Positions 21,969-30,196 of a stretch of 38,964 nucleotides of DNA are shown piece after piece (positions within the stretch are counted from its first letter, which is position 1; the number at the start of each line of letters is the position of its first letter). Source of the stretch: a virus. Location of the stretch: positions 1 through 38,964 of the IMG/VR virus record IMGVR_UViG_3300025853_009719; one strand, given 5' to 3'. The notes beneath the pieces were generated by a model. The model saw only the letters and a list, made by a program, of their open reading frames with translations, was not told the DNA's origin and made no database searches. A program made the translations under genes and the position numbers.

Positions 21969-22752
21969 TTTGTTTGCCAATATTTTTAATTTTTAAAATG
22001 AATTCTGTAGCAAATTTATCTTGTGATAATATTCCTGGATGTAAATCGGTGTCAGACGCTATATCTATTTTTGACGTATGCAATGAGTTATATAGATTAA
22101 GCCAACGGTATTCATTGATTCCGCCTGCATTTTCATAGTCATCATGTACTTTTCTATAGAGTTGTGCTATTTCTTCGTCATCTCTAAAATCCATTTGTAG
22201 GATGTCATTTTTTGTGTATGAGTCGGCATCGGTCCAGGAATCGCACCTATTAAAATAGCCATCCGGCCAGCACCCGCCACCGTTTACAAAAAATATCTCA
22301 CCATATGGTTTTTGTAATTGTATTAAAATATTTAAATATCTTACCATGTTTAAAATAAACCAATGCTCATTTGAAATTTTAACTATATTTTGTTTAATAT
22401 TTTTATACAACCAGTCTGCTTTGACTGTTTCGTGATTTACTAAATTTATGTCATGGTCAGATTCACACCTGGACAAAGTGTGATATAATTCTAATCCTAT
22501 ATTGTAATTTAATCGTGCAGTTTCTGACCATTCTACAATAACACAATCATATCTGTTTTTTAGTAGTTCTTCTGCCGTCATAAAGAATATTGTGTCGTTA
22601 TTATTTCCATTCTGTGCAATATTGTTCATATCTGCGCCAGGCCAAATTGCATTTACTAGTTGGGTAGGCCAATTTCGTGGATTGTTTTTCTCTTCAGGTA
22701 GACCACAACCAGTTGCCCAAGAACATCCAGAAATTAATATATTCTTATTCAT
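21961..22752 (-). CDS. SGNH/GDSL-like hydrolase
   Basis: 263 residues. The opening MNKNILISGCSWATGCG places a Ser at residue 11 in the GCSWxxG block I, while DTDLHPG near the C-terminus supplies the Asp-x-x-His of block V; block III could be VNGGG. This suggests an esterase or acetylhydrolase acting on sugars. No signal peptide is seen, so it acts in the cytoplasm. ATGA overlap with the next upstream gene. Confidence 0.7.
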   Translation of the reverse strand: MNKNILISGCSWATGCGLPEEKNNPRNWPTQLVNAIWPGADMNNIAQNGNNNDTIFFMTAEELLKNRYDCVIVEWSETARLNYNIGLELYHTLSRCESDHDINLVNHETVKADWLYKNIKQNIVKISNEHWFILNMVRYLNILIQLQKPYGEIFFVNGGGCWPDGYFNRCDSWTDADSYTKNDILQMDFRDDEEIAQLYRKVHDDYENAGGINEYRWLNLYNSLHTSKIDIASDTDLHPGILSQDKFATEFILKIKNIGKQNV

Positions 22753-23339
22753 TTTACAATCTCTATAGTTCTTAAGTCCGGATACTGTTTGTATTTAGGT
22801 TTGGGGGTTGTAATTTTAATTTTTTTAAGTTCTTGGGATGCAGCCTCGGCTTCTTCAATTGTGGGACGATAATGATAACCAACTCTAAACACACGTTGCT
22901 CCTGCCACGGCACTTGTGTTAAGTCTCTACCATCGTATCTCATTTCGATTAGCCTTTGATAACTGTTTTTGTCGTCTAATAGTATAGCACCACCACGGCC
23001 TATTTGTAAAGGCTTGTCCCAACCAAAACTCAAACACTGGATGCGCTCGGGTCTATACATGTCTTTTTCAAGTCGTCGAGCACAGTCCCAAACATTTGAT
23101 CCATAAAATCTGTATTCGCTGGTCCACTGCTCGTCCATATATTCATACTGTATAGCCAATTTGTGCATCAACATTGGAATGCTAAGATAAGTGTAAGCAG
23201 TAAACTTGAGTACATCGGGACGATTTAGCCTAAAACAAAGTTCAATGGCATGAGTACAGCAGTCAGTCATGACTGCGTAAGGAGCGCCTGTGAATTCGGC
23301 TAACTCCTGTTCAAACTTTAAAATGGAGTTGAAAGTCAT
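22749..23339 (-). CDS. Half-size DegT/DnrJ-type aminotransferase, copy A
   Basis: 196 residues, about half of a normal PLP-dependent sugar aminotransferase (near 370). EFTGAPYAVMTDCCTHAIEL matches the cofactor-binding start of the family, and CLSFGWDKPLQIGRGGAILL the segment with the PLP lysine (K in WDKP). GGAI and MRYDGRD follow. The C-terminal small domain is missing. The neighbouring gene at 23336 is a clear paralogue. May need a partner from the tandem pair or act as a binding protein. Confidence 0.82.
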   Translation of the reverse strand: MTFNSILKFEQELAEFTGAPYAVMTDCCTHAIELCFRLNRPDVLKFTAYTYLSIPMLMHKLAIQYEYMDEQWTSEYRFYGSNVWDCARRLEKDMYRPERIQCLSFGWDKPLQIGRGGAILLDDKNSYQRLIEMRYDGRDLTQVPWQEQRVFRVGYHYRPTIEEAEAASQELKKIKITTPKPKYKQYPDLRTIEIVK

Positions 23340-23929
23340 TTTTTGAAAACTGTCAATTTAGTTAAATCTGGATAATCCTGCCACGACCAAGTTTTTGATT
23401 GGCTTGGATTAATATCCTTTAATTTTTCTATTCCAAGTTGAGCAGTTTCTGGCGTCATATAATAGTGATATCCTATTTCTGTAAAATCTTGTTCTGCCCA
23501 AGGACGACTTAGATCTCTTCCATCATATCGCATGCGGCTTAGTGATTCATATTTTTCTTTATTATCTAATAAAATAGCGCCGCCTCTTCCCAAAGAAAGT
23601 TGTTTTTTGTGCTGAAAACTTAAACATAATAAACTTCCAGGAATATAACCTTGAATTTTCCAATAAACGGCACCGTCAATAATATTAGTATTTGAAATAT
23701 TATAATAATCCTGCCAATAATTTTCCTGCCAAGAAAAATCAATACCGCATTTAATTAAAGTGAACGGTATGCTAATATAAGTGTGCTGAGGAATAGATAC
23801 TGTTTCGGGATTCTCGTATCTCAAACATAATTCAATAGCGTGGGTGCAGGAGTCCGTACTGATAACGTAAGGAGATCCAAAATATTCTGCTATTCTTTTT
23901 TCAAATTCGAAAACGGTATCAAAAGACAT
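23336..23929 (-). CDS. Half-size DegT/DnrJ-type aminotransferase, copy B
   Basis: 197 residues, arranged like copy A: EYFGSPYVISTDSCTHAIEL, LCLSFQHKKQLSLGRGGAILL (candidate PLP lysine in HKKQ), MRYDGRDL, then GYHYYMTPETAQLG and a matching C-terminus (QDYPDLT). The GRGGAILLD and MRYDGRDL stretches are identical to copy A; most of the rest has drifted, and the DNA is more AT rich. Stop overlaps the ATG of copy A as ATGA. Tandem duplication followed by divergence is the simplest reading. Confidence 0.82.
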   Translation of the reverse strand: MSFDTVFEFEKRIAEYFGSPYVISTDSCTHAIELCLRYENPETVSIPQHTYISIPFTLIKCGIDFSWQENYWQDYYNISNTNIIDGAVYWKIQGYIPGSLLCLSFQHKKQLSLGRGGAILLDNKEKYESLSRMRYDGRDLSRPWAEQDFTEIGYHYYMTPETAQLGIEKLKDINPSQSKTWSWQDYPDLTKLTVFKK

Positions 23930-25003
23930 TTAGTTTATATTTTTTAATAATGATCCTGCACTGAAGAAGTTGTCAGTCAGGTCCTGTGTCTGATTTTTAA
24001 GTTCTGGCAAACGCCGTTCATAGTGTTCCATAGTGGCACGAATATGATTAACCAAATGGTCTTTGTAGATCATGTACTTGCTAAAATTTTCTGTCCACTC
24101 TGTGGGATATTTGAATCCCTCATAATACATTTCACTGTAACTGAGCCTGTCAGGCACCATGGGAATAGCATCTACAATAGCGCCTTCATATGCACCTATA
24201 CCTAAGGTTTCCTGCAAACTGGCACTGAACACAATTTTGGCTTCGCCTAAAATATTGTGATATTCATTCTTGGTAAGTTCCTGATCTTGGCAGACTACAA
24301 ACTCATATTCAGGTAGTTGTTCTTTTAAGTCACGGAATATGGCGACCTGTTTCTCTGGAGCGATACGATGCGGAAACACAATTAAGTCACGCTTAGTCAT
24401 ACCTTTGTATGGAGACAGTGTCTGGTCCATATACTCCATGGGCCAACCTGTGCGAATTACTTTTTTGGACTCCTGATACTTGTACATTGTGCCAAGATTT
24501 GCATTTAACAAGTTACCAGCAAACATGTTGATATGAAAGTCTGTGGCAAAATAGTTGTAGTCTATGGCTTCAAAGAAACTTTTTTCAGCATAGCGTACCC
24601 AAGGAGCATCACCAATCAGTCTTCCAAGAAAGTCTGCTGGATCATAACTACCGGCGTGCCAAAGTGCGTGAATCTTTACTGGAATATCCAGTAGTTCACT
24701 CATGTACTTTAGGTTAATAATGCCTGGATGCCAAGCGTCAGTAAAAAGAAAATGGTCACCACGCCCAACTCCCCCACTGCAAAATAGTCTACCCATTGCT
24801 TCGACTTGACTAGACTTATAGATATTAGTCCCACCAAAATTAAGAAAGGCGCCAGGAGTAGTGGCACTAGGAATGTCCGTAGGACCAGATAAAACTTGAA
24901 CATTATGACCTGCTTTCTTTAACAGTTCTGGGATATGTGACTGCCATTGACCAGTGTAACGTGTTTCAACCGATTCTAAGTCAACTAAAAATACGTTAGC
25001 CAT
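23930..25003 (-). CDS. GT-B-type glycosyltransferase
   Basis: 357 residues from the ATG at 25003. The N-terminal domain (MANVFLVDLESVETRYTGQW) is followed by HFLFTDAWHPG, ATDFHIN, and the C-terminal domain has RDLIVFPHRIAPEKQVAIF and the sugar-nucleotide-site stretch FSASLQETLGIGAYEGAIVDAIP (Glu pair of GT-B enzymes). It would transfer a sugar, possibly to DNA or to a surface glycan. I chose 25003 because it overlaps the upstream stop by 8 bases; the longer frame to 25108 is a shadow. Confidence 0.82.
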   Translation of the reverse strand: MANVFLVDLESVETRYTGQWQSHIPELLKKAGHNVQVLSGPTDIPSATTPGAFLNFGGTNIYKSSQVEAMGRLFCSGGVGRGDHFLFTDAWHPGIINLKYMSELLDIPVKIHALWHAGSYDPADFLGRLIGDAPWVRYAEKSFFEAIDYNYFATDFHINMFAGNLLNANLGTMYKYQESKKVIRTGWPMEYMDQTLSPYKGMTKRDLIVFPHRIAPEKQVAIFRDLKEQLPEYEFVVCQDQELTKNEYHNILGEAKIVFSASLQETLGIGAYEGAIVDAIPMVPDRLSYSEMYYEGFKYPTEWTENFSKYMIYKDHLVNHIRATMEHYERRLPELKNQTQDLTDNFFSAGSLLKNIN

Positions 25004-25187
25004 TTTGTCGTTCTCGACGATTACGCTGTCGATCAAATTTGCGATATGCATCACTCTTGTACAAGTCCCGCTCGTCGAACTTGACAAAGTTAAATTTGCA
25101 GTAATCACGATACTGTTCTAAGTCATCAAAGATTTTTGTGACTTCTGGCTTCATAGTAAGATATTTTTCAAGCCATTTTGCTGCCAT
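24996..25187 (-). CDS. Conserved small phage protein
   Basis: 63 residues, basic. MAAKWLEKYLTMKPEVTKIF then DLEQYRDYCKFNFVKFDERDLYKSDAYR and a C-terminal RQRNRRERQNG. I recall it from T4-like cyanophages as hypothetical. A good GGAGA precedes the ATG. The basic tail suggests nucleic-acid contact. Confidence 0.78.
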   Translation of the reverse strand: MAAKWLEKYLTMKPEVTKIFDDLEQYRDYCKFNFVKFDERDLYKSDAYRKFDRQRNRRERQNG

Positions 25188-25196
25188 TACTTTCTC

Positions 25197-26066
25197 CTAT
25201 TGTTTTTCAAGTAAGTTATATAGTTGTTCACTATTGGTTGGAAAATCATTTAGATTGTAGCACTTTATTTCATACCCATTATCGCGTAATCTTTTTTGTA
25301 TTATACACTCTGAAGTAAAACAAAGTCTATCTTGAGACCAATCAAAATCTAAGCCATTTATTGTAGATAATACCACTTTATCTATTAATTTAAATTCTTC
25401 TAAAATATATTGTTGTGCCTTAGTCCATTTTGTGACAAATTCAAAATACTCTATAGATTTATCTTCAGTTAAGCCGCAATGATCGACAATTTTTGTAAAC
25501 TCAATGTCTAAATTATTAAGAATATCTATATTATTAATTAGTAAGAAATTACCAATTTGATTTATCGGTTTTTCTACATTTAACCAGTCATTGAGCAAGC
25601 CTATATAAAATAAACTATACCATTCTCGCTTCTCCCATTTTTGCATATCTTTATGATTGGTATAGTTTGAGTTCCATCGTGCAAAATGTTTGTCGGCGGC
25701 AAAATAGTCTGATAGAATACTTTTCGCAATTTTATAAAAAAAGAATAATAAATTTAGTTCTCCAGCCTCTAGGTCTTTTACTTTTATACAAACATTTTTT
25801 GATTTTTTTAGATCACCAGGCCATACATTAAAAATTTCGTCTAATGATTTCCCATACCACGGATAGGTCACTGTTGAAATTTCTATTTCTTCTGAATAAG
25901 TCTCAGTCTTATCCAAGGATGCAACATGCCATTCTTTTTTAAATGAATGCATTGAACCATCTAGCATAATATTACCTTTTACATTTTCAAAATCTTTAGT
26001 AAAGTTTCTGAGCATGTATTCCATGGTACTACCAAATGTGCCTGGAGCAAAAAATATATTAATCAA
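25197..26066 (-). CDS. Unknown protein, possibly sulfotransferase-like
   Basis: 289 residues. The start FFAPGTFGSTMEYMLRN resembles the nucleotide-phosphate loop of sulfotransferases (short Gly/Thr/Ser loop after a strand), and the length fits, but I see no firm second motif. AT-rich and rich in Asn, Lys, Phe and Ile, unlike its conserved neighbours, so probably acquired. Translation starts at TTG, overlapping the upstream TGA (TTGA). Confidence 0.65.
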   Translation of the reverse strand: MINIFFAPGTFGSTMEYMLRNFTKDFENVKGNIMLDGSMHSFKKEWHVASLDKTETYSEEIEISTVTYPWYGKSLDEIFNVWPGDLKKSKNVCIKVKDLEAGELNLLFFFYKIAKSILSDYFAADKHFARWNSNYTNHKDMQKWEKREWYSLFYIGLLNDWLNVEKPINQIGNFLLINNIDILNNLDIEFTKIVDHCGLTEDKSIEYFEFVTKWTKAQQYILEEFKLIDKVVLSTINGLDFDWSQDRLCFTSECIIQKRLRDNGYEIKCYNLNDFPTNSEQLYNLLEKQ

Positions 26067-26506
26067 ATTTTGACAGATAAGTTAGGGTGAGTGGTTTCAT
26101 AACGGATCAGTGCGCCATTCTCGCCATCTTCTGATACTTCAATCCATACTGCACGATCCGGATAACGACTGCTAATTTGTACGTACAAGTCATCGCTCAT
26201 CATTTCGCAACTCTTGTAGTCTAATGCTAAAGTACCATCGCGGTAGAGATTTTCCAACCAGCGTTTAAACTGTATGAATTCAATGTCTCTATCATTGTGT
26301 AGTACGTCGATCCAGACACGAAAGTGGAAAATGTGTCGATGTGGCACGCCAAGAAAACTAACATCATACTCGTTTCCAGTTGCTAATGCAGGATCTGTTG
26401 CCGCCGCTGGGTAGCGATGGATGCCTTCTTTGCGAAACGTTACCCAGACTTTACGGTCTGCTCGTTCCATGATACGATTAACTTGTTCTCTTTGTTCTTG
26501 ATTCAT
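26063..26506 (-). CDS. Possible second QueD-like (T-fold) protein
   Basis: 147 residues. HRHIFHFRVWIDVLHNDRDI, IQFKRWLENLY, CEMMSDDLYVQI and VWIEVSEDGENGALIRY follow the order of QueD/6-pyruvoyl-tetrahydropterin synthases: paired His, then Phe-x-x-Leu/Lys segment, then a Glu-containing SCEM helix and a final E-rich strand. The catalytic Cys of QueD is not obvious, so it may be a non-identical member. Conserved in T4-like marine phages as hypothetical. ATGA overlap with its upstream neighbour. Confidence 0.72.
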   Translation of the reverse strand: MNQEQREQVNRIMERADRKVWVTFRKEGIHRYPAAATDPALATGNEYDVSFLGVPHRHIFHFRVWIDVLHNDRDIEFIQFKRWLENLYRDGTLALDYKSCEMMSDDLYVQISSRYPDRAVWIEVSEDGENGALIRYETTHPNLSVKI

Positions 26507-27021
26507 TTTGCACCTATAGGTTCGTCGCCTACATAGTCTTTCCAGTCTGTGTAGACACGTCGTTTAAGTAATTCATTAAGAGGATGACACCAAACACCAG
26601 GGTTAGTGTCACCCCAAGTGTTGTCATCAATCTTAAGTGTTGCGTGATAGTTATACTGCTTAATGTAAGGCAGTTTAACTGAGATCATAGGAATGAATGT
26701 GTTGTACTCATTCCAAGATTCTTCGTGAATCTCTGGAGCATACTCAACACCAAAGTCCAGTGTGACCCAATAGTTTTTAACCAACAATGGCTTAATCATA
26801 TCATCCCACTGTGCCCATTCATAAGGATTGGCAGGATGAAAACTTTGGCTGGTACCAAAGTATAAATGTCTTACGCCTTCACGTTCTGCGATCTCGACAA
26901 TTTCGTCAACAGGTTTTACGCCCACTACAAACAGTGTACGCTCACCTTTCATGATAGTATTTTCTACTTCTACACCAACAAAGTAGTCTACTTGTTTTCG
27001 ACCGCTTGTATCAATTGTCAT
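26503..27021 (-). CDS. Conserved phage protein next to QueD-like gene
   Basis: 172 residues from the ATG at 27021, which lies within the end of the dehydrogenase gene. VDYFVGVEVENTIM, LFVVGVKPVDEIVEI, VRHLYFGTSQSFHP, DDMIKPLLVKNYWVTLDF and GDTNPGVWCH point to an alpha/beta fold, perhaps a TIM-barrel fragment. I recall it in T4-like cyanophages without function. Its ATGA link to the QueD-like gene suggests they act together. Confidence 0.78.
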   Translation of the reverse strand: MTIDTSGRKQVDYFVGVEVENTIMKGERTLFVVGVKPVDEIVEIAEREGVRHLYFGTSQSFHPANPYEWAQWDDMIKPLLVKNYWVTLDFGVEYAPEIHEESWNEYNTFIPMISVKLPYIKQYNYHATLKIDDNTWGDTNPGVWCHPLNELLKRRVYTDWKDYVGDEPIGAK

Positions 27022-27928
27022 TTTTACCCCAATAAATGTATCCTCGACTGTAACCGTCGGGACGATTTGCTCCATCTAGAAATGCCTGTTGCCATTCTGT
27101 GTATCTATTATAACCTTTTGTCCAAAAACTGTCAACTACAATATCGCCATTGGTTATCCAATATTCGGCAGATTTCATTGCACTATAGAAACCATCTGTT
27201 CTCGGACTGGGAAACATGATAGTGCAGGCTTTCCAAAGTAAACTACCAAAGTCTGTGGTTACAGTATTTTGTACACCCACTACCAACAAACTTTCTTTGG
27301 CGTTGTATACGCCAGTAAACACATCATATCGACCACTCAAATCAATGACAACATCGTATTCGCAGTCCTGCGGATACGATTTGAGTGTATCTTGCCAAAG
27401 CGCACGATTGCTAGTACCCACAACATCTACGTCAAATTCCAAATGATTAAGTAGGATGGTGTGGTAGGCCACCCAAGCCAAAAATCCACTGCCTAACAAC
27501 AATAACCTTCGTCCTGGTCCACTGCGTTCTGCAATTTCACGCAAAGGTTGATGTATGACATTGATTCCACAGGCCACTGGTTCTAAAATATATTTAGGTA
27601 GTGCTTCTGGCACCCACACATATTCATTGGATCTACTGCGATAGAAATCAGCATAAGCAGGTTCACCTCTGGTAGCCACATAGTCGCCTACTATAACGTC
27701 ATGTACTTGCGTGCCTTTGGCAGCAACAATTCCCAATCCTTCATGTCCCTGCATGTCTAATGGCAGTGGTCCAAACGTGCCCTGCATCATGTCAATGTCA
27801 CTGCGACACACGCCGGTCATTATGGCTTTGACTAAAATTTCATCGGGTTGTAATTCAGGTAAGGTGTAGTCTGTTTCTACAAACTCACCTTGACCTACGG
27901 TGGATAATACTTTAACTTGCTGTGACAT
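27011..27928 (-). CDS. Zinc-type alcohol/polyol dehydrogenase (MDR family)
   Basis: 305 residues, shorter than the usual 340-350. GVCRSDIDMM (Cys41, catalytic zinc), GHEGLGIV (His62, Glu63) and later EPVACGINV mark the MDR active site; the four-Cys structural zinc loop is absent. LLLLGSGFLAWVAY (about 142-155) is the GxGxxA cofactor site. It should oxidise or reduce a sugar alcohol or aldehyde with NAD(P). Overlaps the Gfo/Idh gene, with which it forms a pair. Confidence 0.85.
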   Translation of the reverse strand: MSQQVKVLSTVGQGEFVETDYTLPELQPDEILVKAIMTGVCRSDIDMMQGTFGPLPLDMQGHEGLGIVAAKGTQVHDVIVGDYVATRGEPAYADFYRSRSNEYVWVPEALPKYILEPVACGINVIHQPLREIAERSGPGRRLLLLGSGFLAWVAYHTILLNHLEFDVDVVGTSNRALWQDTLKSYPQDCEYDVVIDLSGRYDVFTGVYNAKESLLVVGVQNTVTTDFGSLLWKACTIMFPSPRTDGFYSAMKSAEYWITNGDIVVDSFWTKGYNRYTEWQQAFLDGANRPDGYSRGYIYWGKNDN

Positions 27929-28808
27929 TGCTTATTGCTTCGTGAATCCAAAGATCCTGTTTAATATGTTGTTGCCAGAAGTCACTGTTATTTAGATTAT
28001 CTACGGCACTACGAATCATTATTTCGTATGCACTTTCTGGACAGAGACCTAGTTCAAATTCAAATCTTGCGCCGCCTTCTGCAATAAATGTTAGTCCGAT
28101 GTCATCTTTATCATTGCTGCGCCAATCTGCAATAAAGAACAACAGTTTGCCGTTATGCTTCATTTCCAATTCCACCCTATCGTCTACATTATAATGACCA
28201 TTAGGATCAACTTCACCATAGTCACTATCTGCCAAGTCATCGATAGTCCAACGTTGCTTTACAAGTTTTACTTCGGGTACAGATTTGGCAAAGTCCGAAA
28301 AGAATCCTGTGTAATAACTTAGCAAGTGAGGTAACAAGTCTCTGCTAACTCCACCATATGCCAGTTTCTTATCAGTAAACCAACTACCTGGTTTGGGTAC
28401 GCGGTTCCGGTTAATCCATTTAAACAAGATAGTGTCCGCACTTTCAGCAATCTTTTTGTAGTCCACAAACTCATCACGCCACTGATTGTTTTTAACCATC
28501 ATGAAACGTGTTTTAGGAAATGTAGTTAGCAATGACAGCCATTGTTCTGCGGTAGCAACACCGGGTTTTTCCACAAAAACAATTTTTGTGTAGGGTGCTA
28601 CCTTTGCTGCCAAATCATAGTGTGTAAAGTTTGGAGTGCAGATATGTACAGTATCAAAAAATGGATGCCGTTCTAATGCACTGTCCACGCTGGCAAAATG
28701 TGCTCCGGCATTTTCGTTTGTGTCTACGGTGATTACTTCTGAGCCAATGTTTTTCAATACAGCAAGGTATAGTTGGCCTATACCCATGCCAATAACTAAA
28801 CTTTTCAT
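27912..28808 (-). CDS. Gfo/Idh/MocA family oxidoreductase
   Basis: 298 residues. GMGIGQLYLAVL (residues 7-18) is the Rossmann nucleotide loop, followed by VHICTPNFTHYDLA and FVEKPGVAT, where the EKP lysine is the family's catalytic residue. Members act on sugars or inositols with NAD(P). It likely works with the MDR dehydrogenase and the aminotransferases on a sugar nucleotide. ATGA overlap with the upstream acidic gene. Confidence 0.87.
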   Translation of the reverse strand: MKSLVIGMGIGQLYLAVLKNIGSEVITVDTNENAGAHFASVDSALERHPFFDTVHICTPNFTHYDLAAKVAPYTKIVFVEKPGVATAEQWLSLLTTFPKTRFMMVKNNQWRDEFVDYKKIAESADTILFKWINRNRVPKPGSWFTDKKLAYGGVSRDLLPHLLSYYTGFFSDFAKSVPEVKLVKQRWTIDDLADSDYGEVDPNGHYNVDDRVELEMKHNGKLLFFIADWRSNDKDDIGLTFIAEGGARFEFELGLCPESAYEIMIRSAVDNLNNSDFWQQHIKQDLWIHEAISNVTAS

Positions 28809-29284
28809 TCTTGAGGTTCTACGTTTTCTTCGATTACAGTATTATAGTTGTCTTCGTCTACTAAGTCAATTTTAACGGGACCATGAATTACAATTTCGTC
28901 CATTTCGATTTCGTATTCGTGATCTCCATCAAACAACCATGCTTCGCAACAGCGTCCTTCATCATCCTCTAGTTCGCCTTCACAGTAGGCTTCAATTTCT
29001 TCTCGTTCTGCATCAGTCCAATCGCCGTCGAAATCAACCCATGTACTGATGCCGTCATCTAGTTCTGCTCCCCAACCGATTGTGGGATCACAACTTACAC
29101 CATCGTCACTGGTTGCTTCCCACTTACTTACAGGATTGTCTAGTTCTCTAAACCCCTGTCCCCAACGGTAGAGAAATGTTGCTGTAAAACCTCTGGTATC
29201 TCCATCTTCTAATTTTTGATAACATTCGATTACAAATTCGATGCTTTTCTTTTCCAAGGGTGTGATTCTGTATAGTTGTGCCAT
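28805..29284 (-). CDS. Very acidic hypothetical phage protein
   Basis: 159 residues, strongly acidic (runs such as EIEAYCEGELEDDEG), with GWGAELDDGISTWVDFDGDWT and FDGDHEYEIEMDEI. Function unknown. Such acid-rich proteins can mimic DNA or bind calcium, but I see no EF-hand. Gap of 2 bases to the DUF465-like gene. Confidence 0.75.
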   Translation of the reverse strand: MAQLYRITPLEKKSIEFVIECYQKLEDGDTRGFTATFLYRWGQGFRELDNPVSKWEATSDDGVSCDPTIGWGAELDDGISTWVDFDGDWTDAEREEIEAYCEGELEDDEGRCCEAWLFDGDHEYEIEMDEIVIHGPVKIDLVDEDNYNTVIEENVEPQE

Positions 29285-29286
29285 AA

Positions 29287-29490
29287 TTAGTCGTCGAAGT
29301 TTACAGTTTCGTGATTATGTTCCCATTGCAATCTGGTGAGCCGTCTTAGTTCATCTTTAATTTGAAGTTTTTGCTTTTTCATATTTGCAAGAGCATGATC
29401 TTCATATATACCTGTTTTTTCTAACGCCTCAATTTTACTATCTAATACTCGGTGCATTTCTTCAAGGTGTTTAATACGGGTTTCATACAT
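29287..29490 (-). CDS. DUF465-like coiled-coil protein
   Basis: 67 residues. MYETRIKHLEEMHRVLDSKI then LANMKKQKLQIKDELRRL is the two-helix hairpin of the small DUF465/YdcH family, found in Proteobacteria and phages, of unknown function. I chose the ATG at 29490, which has AAGGAG seven bases upstream; the ATG at 29508 would put that site inside the gene. Confidence 0.75.
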   Translation of the reverse strand: MYETRIKHLEEMHRVLDSKIEALEKTGIYEDHALANMKKQKLQIKDELRRLTRLQWEHNHETVNFDD

Positions 29491-29500
29491 AGTCGTCTCC

Positions 29501-30196
29501 TTATTCAAAGTTTGGCATTTTAAGTTGTGTTAAGTCGTTCTGTAATCCTAACTGATACCTGGGCATAGTATTAAATGCTAGGCTATATCTATTTACTTGG
29601 CTTTCGTTCATCGAAACAGTGTGCTGTAAATAGCTAGGAAATAAAAGCAGCATAGTATTCTTTACGTTAATATGCATTTCATCTGCAGTGAAAACATTGT
29701 TCTCATCATTACGAATCGGTTTCAAACTATATATAGAACTAGTAAAGTTTGGCTTCACAAAACTAATTTGGCTAGCGTCTTCTGGATTGTCATAATAAAA
29801 TACACCGCTAATAATACTGTTAGGATGTGTATGAAGTTGATGACTTTGATAAGGCTTTTTGGTACTAATCCAACTTTGTGTAATTACAAACTCTCCAGCA
29901 AACCCTAACACATTATTCGCCATGTCATTTACATAAGCAGTGAGAGCGGATTTTAATGCCTGACACTTTTCTTGATTTAGATAATAGTTGTCTTTGCTGA
30001 CATGCCCCCAATTGTCTATCATTAAATGAGGTTCTCGATTGTCTGGATTTTGTAAACATTCAGTTAATGCAGAATCCACAGCATTTTCTTTAACGTACAA
30101 AGGTACAGGAAACAGATGTGCAATTTCTGCATGCATAACTGGTGACCTATTAGGGTCACGTTGCTTTGTTTGCGTGTCGTTTTTTTCAAAAATCAT
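29501..30196 (-). CDS. Putative 2OG-Fe(II) oxygenase of the TIGR02466 type
   Basis: 231 residues. LHTHPNSIISGVFYYD (His122, His124) and FPSYLQHTV (His192), followed by NRYSLAFN (Arg203), are the conserved iron and 2-oxoglutarate residues of this phage/marine family. It hydroxylates an unknown target. The ATG at 30196 overlaps the DpdA stop (ATGA), which suggests the two work together; another start, the ATG at 30136, would also give a full domain. Might modify the base placed by DpdA, but this is untested. Confidence 0.8.
   Translation of the reverse strand: MIFEKNDTQTKQRDPNRSPVMHAEIAHLFPVPLYVKENAVDSALTECLQNPDNREPHLMIDNWGHVSKDNYYLNQEKCQALKSALTAYVNDMANNVLGFAGEFVITQSWISTKKPYQSHQLHTHPNSIISGVFYYDNPEDASQISFVKPNFTSSIYSLKPIRNDENNVFTADEMHINVKNTMLLLFPSYLQHTVSMNESQVNRYSLAFNTMPRYQLGLQNDLTQLKMPNFE

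Noticed and set aside
25003-25108. Longer N-terminus for the glycosyltransferase
   Set aside because: The added 35 codons overlap the conserved 63-residue gene and do not look like a folded region; the ATG at 25003 gives the natural start.
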